Shown: positions 55,919 to 62,842 of the stretch, one piece after another
Layout of the letters: the number at the start of each line of letters is the position of its first letter
Position numbering within the stretch: position 1 is the first letter of the stretch
NCBI RefSeq assembly: GCF_025136295.1
Contig: NZ_CP062788.1
Coordinates: 434,001 to 498,000, forward strand
Direction of reading: 5' to 3'
Origin: Aestuariispira ectoiniformans
Lineage (GTDB): Bacteria; Pseudomonadota; Alphaproteobacteria; UBA8366; Aestuariispiraceae
DNA length: 64,000 nt
Translations under genes and position numbers: made by a program
Notes under the pieces: model-generated
What the model saw: the letters and a program-made list of their open reading frames with translations, nothing else
What the model was told of the DNA's origin: nothing
Database searches by the model: none

Positions 55919-58243
55919 TTAATCCTGAGCACTGGCCCCGGCAACAGCCAACTTGACCGGCCCCAGGCTGTGGCGCGGCAACTCGCAGATAATGGCAAAG
56001 CCGTCGCCGTGATCGGTATCGAGCAGGACCTGTCCCTTGTGCAGGTCGACAAAGCTTTTGGCGAGCGCGAGGCTCAACCCCGCGCCGGTGCGCAGGGCGT
56101 GCGGGTCGTTGCCGCTGAACCGGCGGGACAGAAGCTCCCGGTCTTCCTCCTCATCCTCGCCATAACGGCCTGCAAAGATGACGTGAACCTTGTCCGTGTA
56201 ATCAGCAACACTGATGGAGATATGGTCGCGCGGGGAGAAGCTGATCATGGTATCGAGAATGTTGGACAGGGCACGGACCAGCCTTGCTGCATCGCAATGC
56301 AGGACCTGTTCCGGCACCTCGCCTTTCACCTCGATTGTCAGATGCTGTGTCTCGGCATGCAGGCGCACCGCCTCCATCGCCTGCGTCACCAGCTTGTCCA
56401 GGGGCAATTCGCCCAGGTCCAGATCAATGAATCCGGCCTGGATCGTCGCCAGGTCCAGAATGTCGTTGATCAGTTCCATCAGGGTGTCGGCGGCATCCAG
56501 GATATGCTGGACATGGGCGGCCTGACGATCGTTCAGCGACCCGTAATATTCACTGCTCAGGATCGAGGCAAAGCCCTGGATGGCGTTCAGCGGCGTACGC
56601 AACTCATAGGACACGTTGGAAATGAACTGCGCCTTCAGCAGGTCCGCCTTCTCGAACGCCGCATTGCGTTCGGCCAGCGCGCGTTCCACCCGCACCGTGT
56701 CGGTCACGTCGGAATAAAGCACCAAACATTGCCCGTCGGGCAGGGGCACATGGGCCACGTCGATACTCCGCCCGTCGATGCGGTCGATCTGGCGGTTCAT
56801 GCGTTTGGGTTCGGTGAAATTCACAATCAGCGTCTGGCGCTGTATCTGCCATTGGTCGTCCGGCACCCGGTGGAACCATTGGGTGCGGGTGTAATCCAGC
56901 ATCTCCCCGATATGGGGTTCGCGTTTGAGGAAGACTTCCTCAAATCCCCACATTTCCTGGAACGGTTTGTTCCAGATACGCAGACGGCCGTCACTGCCCC
57001 AGACGGCGACCCCTTCGAACAGGTTGTTCAGCGTCGTCTGCTGGATCGCGATCTGGGTGTTGTAGGACCGCTCCAGTGCGAGGCGGTCGGTCACATCCTC
57101 CAGCATCATCATCAGCCCGCCCAGCGGATGGGGTGCCGTCACCACGCGTACCGTGCGTTCGTCCGGCAGATGCATCAACTCTTCTTCCGGCTCCAGCAGG
57201 CGTACGAATTTCAACTCCTGCTCCTGCTTGTAGGCCGGGAAGTCGACGATTTCAGGTATCTTGCGGCGGCTGCGCAGCAGTTCCATGATTTCGCCGAAAC
57301 CGGGGTCGCCGCTCAACGCGTCGCTCTCCAGCCCCCAAAGCCGCAAATAGGCCTGGTTATAGAATTTGAGCCGCTTGTCCGCGCCGAAGACGATGATCGC
57401 CGTCCCCAGGTTTTCCAGCACCTGGTCGTGGGCGGCCACATGGGCGGCCAGCAGGGCCTGCCCCTCCTCAAGATCGGTGCGGTCCAGGGCAAAGCCGCCG
57501 ATCCGCGCACCAACCGGGCCGACCACGGCCTCGGAGAAGTCCAGTAACCGGCGCTTGCCACCGACCACCACATAATGGCTTTCCGACACCGGTTCGGACA
57601 CCTTCAGCGCCCTGCGCGCAAGGGCGCGTCCGCGCTGTCCGATATGGCCCGCGCCCAACTCCTTGGCCCCGCCCAGGATTTCCTCCCGGCTTTGTTCCAT
57701 CGCCGCCGCATAGGCCTTGTTACAGCCGATCAGGGTCAGTTCCCTTGGTTCCCGCCACCAGACGGGCACCGGCAGCAGGTCCAGGAATTCCCTGAAGAAA
57801 TTGGTCTCCTGTTCGGCCTTGGCATAGGATTCCGTCAGCCAGGCCGTGGTGGTGGCATCGTCGGTCCAGATGATGATTTCATCGCCGCTGCGCCGCCCCT
57901 CCAGGTTCACGGTGGAATGGGCCTCACGCGTATCGAGCGTCAGCGAAAAGGACGTGCCGTCGAGGCGCAGCGCCTCAAGCGCATTGTCGAAAATAGTGGC
58001 ATGGTCATCCGCCAGGGCGGCCGTAAGCGCCGCGAGATCGGGCAGCTCCTCCACCTGCAGGAATTCCAGCGCCAGATCGGTGGCATGCAGCTTGCCCTTT
58101 TCGGTCCAGACCACGCCGACCGGGGCCTCCGCATAGCGTTCGGCATAGCGTCCGCTGAGCCGCCGAAACCGCCATGCCCCCAGGGCGACAGCCAGAACCA
58201 GCACCGCAACCACCACCGCCAATATGATTTCCAGCCCCGTCAT
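55919..58243 (-). CDS. divL: DivL-type cell-cycle sensor with Tyr in place of the phosphoacceptor His
   Basis: A 774-residue protein (Caulobacter DivL is 769). One membrane helix (about 4-22) is followed by several PAS-like domains (about 35-530) and a histidine-kinase-like end. The H-box reads FISNVSYELRTPLNAIQGFASIL, so the invariant His is Tyr546. In the ATPase domain the N-box NILDTMISFSP lacks the Mg-binding Asn, and the G1 box is degenerate, while GAGLSLALAKSFVDLHKG is kept. In Caulobacter DivL senses DivK and controls CckA rather than acting as a normal kinase. Adjacency to tsaE matches alphaproteobacterial synteny. Confidence 0.9.
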   Translation of the reverse strand: MTGLEIILAVVVAVLVLAVALGAWRFRRLSGRYAERYAEAPVGVVWTEKGKLHATDLALEFLQVEELPDLAALTAALADDHATIFDNALEALRLDGTSFSLTLDTREAHSTVNLEGRRSGDEIIIWTDDATTTAWLTESYAKAEQETNFFREFLDLLPVPVWWREPRELTLIGCNKAYAAAMEQSREEILGGAKELGAGHIGQRGRALARRALKVSEPVSESHYVVVGGKRRLLDFSEAVVGPVGARIGGFALDRTDLEEGQALLAAHVAAHDQVLENLGTAIIVFGADKRLKFYNQAYLRLWGLESDALSGDPGFGEIMELLRSRRKIPEIVDFPAYKQEQELKFVRLLEPEEELMHLPDERTVRVVTAPHPLGGLMMMLEDVTDRLALERSYNTQIAIQQTTLNNLFEGVAVWGSDGRLRIWNKPFQEMWGFEEVFLKREPHIGEMLDYTRTQWFHRVPDDQWQIQRQTLIVNFTEPKRMNRQIDRIDGRSIDVAHVPLPDGQCLVLYSDVTDTVRVERALAERNAAFEKADLLKAQFISNVSYELRTPLNAIQGFASILSSEYYGSLNDRQAAHVQHILDAADTLMELINDILDLATIQAGFIDLDLGELPLDKLVTQAMEAVRLHAETQHLTIEVKGEVPEQVLHCDAARLVRALSNILDTMISFSPRDHISISVADYTDKVHVIFAGRYGEDEEEDRELLSRRFSGNDPHALRTGAGLSLALAKSFVDLHKGQVLLDTDHGDGFAIICELPRHSLGPVKLAVAGASAQD

Positions 58244-58416
58244 CCACCAACCCTATCGAGAACCCACCCACAGCTTAGTGGATTCAGGCGCTTAGGGACA
58301 AGGGGCTGGGTCGGCAGACTTCAACTTTAACTGATCCGAAACGGGTTTCCCGAATGCATCAGAAAAGCTGCCGCAGCTTGACACCTCACCAAATCCCCCG
58401 CTAAACAGGCCCCGCT

Positions 58417-58515
58417 CTATAGGGGAGTAGCCTCTTCCGAGACAGGAAGGCCGGTGTCAACAGACTTGGTTTCGACCATGGCACCGGCGGCAAATTCGCT
58501 TGGCAAGACCTATGG
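58417..58515 (+). ncRNA. yybP-ykoY (manganese) riboswitch
   Basis: The aptamer signatures occur in order: GGGGAGTAG (58422-58430), GTCAACAGAC (58455-58464), GACCATGGCACCGG (58475-58488) and CAAGACC (58504-58510). The ends close as P1, CTATAGG (58417-58423) with CCTATGG (58509-58515), seven pairs with one G-T. The class senses Mn2+ and typically controls MntP, P-type ATPases or UPF0016/GDT1 proteins; the last is directly downstream here. A CGACCG/CGGTCG hairpin after it (about 58523-58547) may belong to the expression platform. Confidence 0.88.
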
Positions 58516-58592
58516 CAGGCATCGACCGGTTCGGGGATCGGCGGTCGGGTGCTGCCATATGTGTCACTGCCGGTCCCCTGTGGAAGTCATCC

Positions 58593-58871
58593 ATGCAACA
58601 GCTAATACCGATATTCCTGACTGTGTTCCTGGCGGAGCTGGGGGACAAGACACAGCTTGCGACCGTCTTGTTCGCAACGGACAAACAGCACCACCCCTTC
58701 CTGATTTTCCTGGCCGCCGCAGCCGCCCTGGTCGCGTCCACCGCCCTTGCCGTCGCCCTGGGCACCATGGCGGAGAAATACCTGACCATGATCCCGTTGA
58801 AACTGGTGGCCGGCATCGGCTTCATCCTGATCGGCAGTTGGACCATCTGGGGACATTACAGCGGCGCATGA
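58593..58871 (+). CDS. TMEM165/GDT1 (UPF0016)-family cation transporter, single-repeat form
   Basis: A 92-residue membrane protein with three helices (about 4-22, 33-55 and 66-88). The family motif E-x-G-D-K-T is FLAELGDKTQLATVLFAT. Full-length members have two such halves; this one has a single copy, so it probably works as a dimer or is a short variant. GDT1 proteins move Mn2+ and Ca2+, and the upstream yybP-ykoY riboswitch supports a manganese export role. ATG 58593 is chosen because an upstream start would translate the riboswitch. Confidence 0.9.
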   Translation: MQQLIPIFLTVFLAELGDKTQLATVLFATDKQHHPFLIFLAAAAALVASTALAVALGTMAEKYLTMIPLKLVAGIGFILIGSWTIWGHYSGA

Positions 58872-58907
58872 GCCGACACCGAACAATCAACAAGACCGAA
58901 CGGATCA

Positions 58908-58935
58908 GGAGCCGCCTTTGAGCGGCTCCATTTTT
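58908..58935 (+). terminator. intrinsic terminator after the GDT1 gene
   Basis: GGAGCCGC-CTTTGA-GCGGCTCC is a perfect 8-bp stem followed by ATTTTT. It lies 36 bp past the stop. Confidence 0.9.
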
Positions 58936-59036
58936 GTCTGCAGTGACCGCGGCTGTATAACAGCCCCTGACCTGCCAATAACGCCATCTTCCCGGGACGA
59001 CAGGTAGATACAACCCGAAATCCCTTTTCCGCATTT

Positions 59037-59101
59037 ATACTCTACAAATTATTTTTTGTAGAGTATGGTTTATATTCAACAAAAATATTTTTGTAGAGTA
59101 T
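59037..59101. promoter_or_regulatory. inverted plus direct repeat operator upstream of the nucleotidyltransferase gene
   Basis: ATACTCTACAAA (59037-59048) and TTTGTAGAGTAT (59055-59066) form a perfect 12-bp inverted repeat with a 6-base spacer. A third identical copy, TTTGTAGAGTAT, is at 59090-59101, nine bases before the ATG. The region is AT-rich against its surroundings. It looks like a cooperative repressor site covering the promoter. Confidence 0.7.
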
Positions 59102-59110
59102 AGCCCGATA

Positions 59111-60136
59111 ATGACGCAGCATCATTCCCCCATCGCGCATGCCGCCTACCATGACCTGCTGCAGTCTCTGCTTGACGAGGCTGTATCAGATCTCCGCGGA
59201 ACCCCAACCCAGTTTACCCAAAATAACCGGGTCTATTGGTATGACAGCTATCGGGTCGGCTCATCGGTCCATAAACGCTACATCGGTGAAGACAGCCCCG
59301 ACCTTCGCGTTCGTCTGGAGAAACTCAAAGACCTGCGTGAGCAGCGTGACGAACGGCGGAGGGAACGCAGCCGCCTGATCAAAATCCTGCGCGCCGAGGG
59401 ATTCATGAGCCTCGATGCGGGCACGGCAGGCCTGCTCGCCGCGATGGCAAAGTCCGGGGTCTTCCGTCTGGGAGGCACCGTCATCGGCACCAATGCCTTC
59501 CGCCTGTATGAGGGGGAACTGGGTGTCCGTTATCGCTTTGACCAACTGGCCCAAACCAATGATATCGACATCGCCAGTTTCGAAAGACTGTCCCTGGCGC
59601 TTCAGGACACGGCCTCGCCATCCTTGGAACAGGTCTTTTCGGACTTTAATTTCGAACCGGTCCCCGCAATCCACCCCGGCAAGACCTGGCGCTGGCAACA
59701 GGGGCGGGGCAACCAGCTTGTCGAATTCCTGTCGCCCTCCTTCAACGAGGAAGAAGACCTGCGCCCGCTTGAAGCGCTGGGCGTCAGTGCACAATCCCTT
59801 CACTATCTGAATTTCCTGATCGCCGACCCGATCCCGGCAGCCGTGGTCTATCGAAGCGGTGTGCTGGTGCAAATCCCCCGGCCCGAGCGCTTCGCGATCC
59901 ACAAACTCATCGTCTCGGACCGCAGGCGCGACCGCGACGCCCTCAAGGCCCGCAAGGACCTCCTGCAAGCCGAATTCCTGATCTCCGTCCTGGCCCAGGA
60001 CCGCCCCGACGATCTAACCGATGCCTATCAAGACGCCATCTCACGGGGAGCAAAATGGCGCGAGCGATTGGAACGGGCTTTGGAGCGGTCCGAGGTAGCG
60101 GCGGAGGCCATCTCGAATATTAGCGATACAAAATAG
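59111..60136 (+). CDS. GSU2403-type nucleotidyltransferase-fold protein (candidate antitoxin)
   Basis: A 341-residue protein. After a helical, very basic N-terminal part (about 70-100, rich in Arg/Glu), the core has the polymerase-beta-like pattern: LGGTVIGTNAFRLY with Gly121-Gly122, then QTNDIDIASF with Asp151 and Asp153 as metal ligands, and NQLVEFLSPSF with a possible third carboxylate. This matches the NTP_transf_8/GSU2403 family. No Shine-Dalgarno precedes the ATG. Its stop codon lies next to the Shine-Dalgarno of an AT-rich gene carrying a HEPN-like motif, so the two form a unit. The nucleotidyl-transfer substrate is unknown. Confidence 0.82.
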   Translation: MTQHHSPIAHAAYHDLLQSLLDEAVSDLRGTPTQFTQNNRVYWYDSYRVGSSVHKRYIGEDSPDLRVRLEKLKDLREQRDERRRERSRLIKILRAEGFMSLDAGTAGLLAAMAKSGVFRLGGTVIGTNAFRLYEGELGVRYRFDQLAQTNDIDIASFERLSLALQDTASPSLEQVFSDFNFEPVPAIHPGKTWRWQQGRGNQLVEFLSPSFNEEEDLRPLEALGVSAQSLHYLNFLIADPIPAAVVYRSGVLVQIPRPERFAIHKLIVSDRRRDRDALKARKDLLQAEFLISVLAQDRPDDLTDAYQDAISRGAKWRERLERALERSEVAAEAISNISDTK

Positions 60137-60146
60137 GGAGGCCATT

Positions 60147-61061
60147 TTGGAAGAAGAAATTCTCAATATTTTCTTATTTGTCGACGGACATAAAATCACC
60201 GAGATCGGTATATGTCGGCATCTAGTGAAAGGAACAGACGAGGAGAAACAAAAATTTCTGTGCGAACGGGTACATTTGGACATTCAACAAGCTGCTAAAT
60301 ATCCAATCAACCCAATTACACACGCAGAATACACAGCGAAGGTTCGCTTAGGCTCACATATGTCCGTCTTTGAACCAGTATTTACCAAAATTGGAACTCC
60401 CCGCGCTCCATTAATAGTCATTACTCCAGTCGTGAACGGAATGCCTTACGTAGACGTAAAGACTCATTTGGGGCCGCTAAATCTCGACGACCATCAACAA
60501 ACCGATCAATTTCCCGGGAAAATGCCTGACTATTTGCAATTCTACATGTCTGATCAGGGTTTTGACGTCAGCCGGCTCATTAACGACGATTACCTGTTAT
60601 CCATTAAACTTCTTTGGAACAATCGCAAATATGTTTCCGCCACCAAGCTATTACTATCTATGATAGATTCCATAGCTTACATTGAATTCGGAGACAAAAG
60701 AAAAAACTTTCATAGTTGGCTTAATCAATATGCGGATTTATCGCCTTTGGCGATAAACGCAGACGAATTATGGGAGTTTAGAAATTCGTTGCTGCATATG
60801 ACGAACTTGCAGTCCCGTGCTGTTTTAAGAGGCGAAATGCCAAGCCTCGTAATGTATGTTGGCGCAGAATCAGACTTAATTCCACAAAACACCAGCACAC
60901 ATAAGTACTTCAATCTTAAGTCGCTTATTGACGCAATAAATGTGGCTCTGGGCAAATGGCTAGAAACATATACTAGTAATACCCTGAAACTGGAGAAATT
61001 TATCGAAAGATATGATCTGACAGTTTCAGACTCCCGAATGGCTGTGTTTTCCATAGACTAA
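60147..61061 (+). CDS. AT-rich HEPN-like protein (candidate toxin)
   Basis: A 304-residue protein with base composition much lower in GC than the rest of the window, which suggests recent transfer. I do not recognise the N-terminal half. In the C-terminal half, AINADELWEFRNSLLHMTNLQSRAV contains R-N-S-L-L-H (Arg212, His217), an RX4H motif of HEPN ribonucleases, on a helix preceded by another long helix (YVSATKLLLSMIDSIAYIEF), as HEPN folds require. The start is TTG 60147 with a strong AGGGAGG that abuts the stop of the nucleotidyltransferase gene. Ribonuclease activity is inferred from one motif only. Confidence 0.7.
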   Translation: MEEEILNIFLFVDGHKITEIGICRHLVKGTDEEKQKFLCERVHLDIQQAAKYPINPITHAEYTAKVRLGSHMSVFEPVFTKIGTPRAPLIVITPVVNGMPYVDVKTHLGPLNLDDHQQTDQFPGKMPDYLQFYMSDQGFDVSRLINDDYLLSIKLLWNNRKYVSATKLLLSMIDSIAYIEFGDKRKNFHSWLNQYADLSPLAINADELWEFRNSLLHMTNLQSRAVLRGEMPSLVMYVGAESDLIPQNTSTHKYFNLKSLIDAINVALGKWLETYTSNTLKLEKFIERYDLTVSDSRMAVFSID

Positions 61062-61071
61062 CCCTCCGTAG

Positions 61072-61203
61072 ATCACCGGGTCAAAGCCCGGTGATGACGA
61101 CGTGAGGTGGCATATTCTCTTTTCGTCACCTCCGAGAAATCTGGGTCCAGGACGGGTTGCGACGATGGTGCAGATGGCCCTGGATTCCCGCCTCCGCGGG
61201 AAT
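61072..61203. repeat. REP-like palindromic repeats
   Basis: Two unrelated strong palindromes follow the HEPN-like gene. ATCACCGGG-TCAAAG-CCCGGTGAT (61072-61095) has a perfect 9-bp stem. ATTCCCGC-CTCC-GCGGGAAT (61184-61203) has a perfect 8-bp stem within CCTGGATTCCCGCCTCCGCG, a repeat type common between genes of many proteobacteria. The first could also end transcription of the HEPN gene, although no T-run follows. Confidence 0.65.
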
Positions 61204-61229
61204 GACGGAGCAAGATGGTACGTCGATAC

Positions 61230-61259
61230 AAAAACGGGCCACCTCTCGGCAGCCCGTTT
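61230..61259 (-). terminator. intrinsic terminator after ahcY
   Basis: On the minus strand AAACGGGC-TGCCGAGAGGTG-GCCCGTTT forms an 8-bp stem whose 3' arm continues into TT. It is 24 bp past the ahcY stop. Confidence 0.88.
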
Positions 61260-61282
61260 CTCATCGACAGCCGGGGCTGTGA

Positions 61283-62680
61283 TTAGTAGCGGTAGTGGTC
61301 CGGTTTGAACGGGCCATTGACGTCGACACCGATGTAGGCGGCCTGATCGTCGCGCAGCGTGGTGAGTTCCACGCCCAGCTTTTTCAGGTGCAGTTCGGCG
61401 ACTTTCTCGTCCAGGTTTTTCGGCAGGACGTAGACGTCGTTTTTGTATTTGCCGTCATCGTTATTGGCAAACAGCTCGATCTGGGCCAGCACCTGGTTGG
61501 TGAAGGAGGCGGACATCACGAAGCTCGGGTGGCCGGTGGCGCAGCCCAGGTTCACCAGACGGCCTTCGGCGAGCAGGATGATGCGCTTGCCGTCCGGCAG
61601 TTCGATCTCGTCCACCTGCGGCTTGATGTTGGTCCATTTGAAGTTCTTCAGACCAGCGACCTGAATTTCGTTGTCGAAATGGCCGATGTTGCAGACGATG
61701 GCGCGGTCTTTCATCGCACGGACATGGTCAACGGTGATGATGTCGATGTTGCCCGTGGTGGTCACGAAGAGGTCACCCTGCGGGGCGGCCTTTTCCATGG
61801 TGGTGACTTCAAAACCTTCCATTGCGGCCTGCAGGGCGCAGATCGGGTCGATTTCGGTGACGATCACGCGGCAACCGGCGTTGCGCAGGGATTCCGCAGA
61901 GCCCTTGCCCACATCGCCATACCCGCCGACAACGGCAACCTTACCGGCCAACATCACGTCGGTCGCACGGCGGATACCGTCGATCAGGCTTTCACGGCAG
62001 CCGTATTTGTTGTCGAATTTGGACTTGGTCACGCTGTCGTTCACGTTGATGGCCGGGAAGGGCAGGGTGCCTGCTTTGGCCAGTTCGTAGAGACGGTGAA
62101 CGCCGGTGGTGGTTTCCTCGGTCACGCCTTTGATTTCGGCCAGCGTGCGGGAATACCAGGTCGGGTCTTCGCCCAGGCGTTTCTTGATCGCGGCAAACAG
62201 GACTTCGGCTTCTTCGCTGTCCGGCTTGTCGAGGACGGAGATGTCTTTTTCCGCCCGCGCACCCAGATGCAGCAGCATGGTAGCGTCGCCGCCATCATCG
62301 AGGATCATGTTCGGCGCGCCGCCGTCAGACCATTCGAAGATCTTGTGGGTATACTGCCAGTATTCTTCCAGCGTTTCACCCTTGACCGCGAAGACCGGCG
62401 TGCCGGTGGCCGCAATGGCCGCCGCCGCATGGTCCTGGGTGGAGTAGATGTTGCAGGACGCCCAGCGCACGTCCGCGCCCAAAGCCTTCAGGCTTTCGAT
62501 CAGGACCGCGGTCTGGATCGTCATATGCAGGGAGCCTGCAATACGCGCGCCTTTCAGCGGCTGCGAAGCGGCGAATTCTTCGCGCACGGCCATCAGGCCC
62601 GGCATTTCGCTTTCCGCGATGTCTAATTCCTTACGGCCCCAATCGGCCAGGCTGATGTCCTTAATGATATAATCGCTCAT
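61283..62680 (-). CDS. ahcY: adenosylhomocysteinase
   Basis: A 465-residue NAD-dependent enzyme that splits S-adenosylhomocysteine into adenosine and homocysteine, completing the methyl cycle begun by MetK. Marks are [57 protein letters not shown] (substrate Lys and Asp), the NAD-binding [20 protein letters not shown], and the C-terminal [14 protein letters not shown] with the Lys and Tyr typical of the family. The leader holds a candidate promoter and a 7-bp hairpin, but no SAH riboswitch that I can recognise. Confidence 0.98.
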   Translation of the reverse strand: MSDYIIKDISLADWGRKELDIAESEMPGLMAVREEFAASQPLKGARIAGSLHMTIQTAVLIESLKALGADVRWASCNIYSTQDHAAAAIAATGTPVFAVKGETLEEYWQYTHKIFEWSDGGAPNMILDDGGDATMLLHLGARAEKDISVLDKPDSEEAEVLFAAIKKRLGEDPTWYSRTLAEIKGVTEETTTGVHRLYELAKAGTLPFPAINVNDSVTKSKFDNKYGCRESLIDGIRRATDVMLAGKVAVVGGYGDVGKGSAESLRNAGCRVIVTEIDPICALQAAMEGFEVTTMEKAAPQGDLFVTTTGNIDIITVDHVRAMKDRAIVCNIGHFDNEIQVAGLKNFKWTNIKPQVDEIELPDGKRIILLAEGRLVNLGCATGHPSFVMSASFTNQVLAQIELFANNDDGKYKNDVYVLPKNLDEKVAELHLKKLGVELTTLRDDQAAYIGVDVNGPFKPDHYRY

Positions 62681-62723
62681 GGATGGCTCTCCGGTTCTGA
62701 GGGCAAGCAGTCAAATTTCGGGC

Positions 62724-62741
62724 GCGGTCCCGCAGGACCGC
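62724..62741 (-). promoter_or_regulatory. leader hairpin upstream of ahcY
   Basis: GCGGTCC-CGCA-GGACCGC is a perfect 7-bp stem with a tetraloop, 43 bp before the ahcY start and downstream of the predicted promoter. It has no T-run and does not match the conserved SAH-riboswitch core as I know it. Confidence 0.4.
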
Positions 62742-62764
62742 CCCAAGCCTATGTTTCCATCGCG

Positions 62765-62793
62765 GATATAACAGGCTCTGTTTCTCCGCGCAA
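62765..62793 (-). promoter_or_regulatory. candidate ahcY promoter
   Basis: On the minus strand TTGCGC (62788-62793) and TATATC (62765-62770) are separated by 17 bp. Confidence 0.5.
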
Positions 62794-62842
62794 GACAATA
62801 TAAACTTTTCTTTATGTTGAATAGCAAAAAGCTATTCAACCG

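Noticed and set aside
62681-62842. SAH riboswitch before ahcY
   Set aside because: Only a simple hairpin is present; the conserved SAH core is not recognisable.
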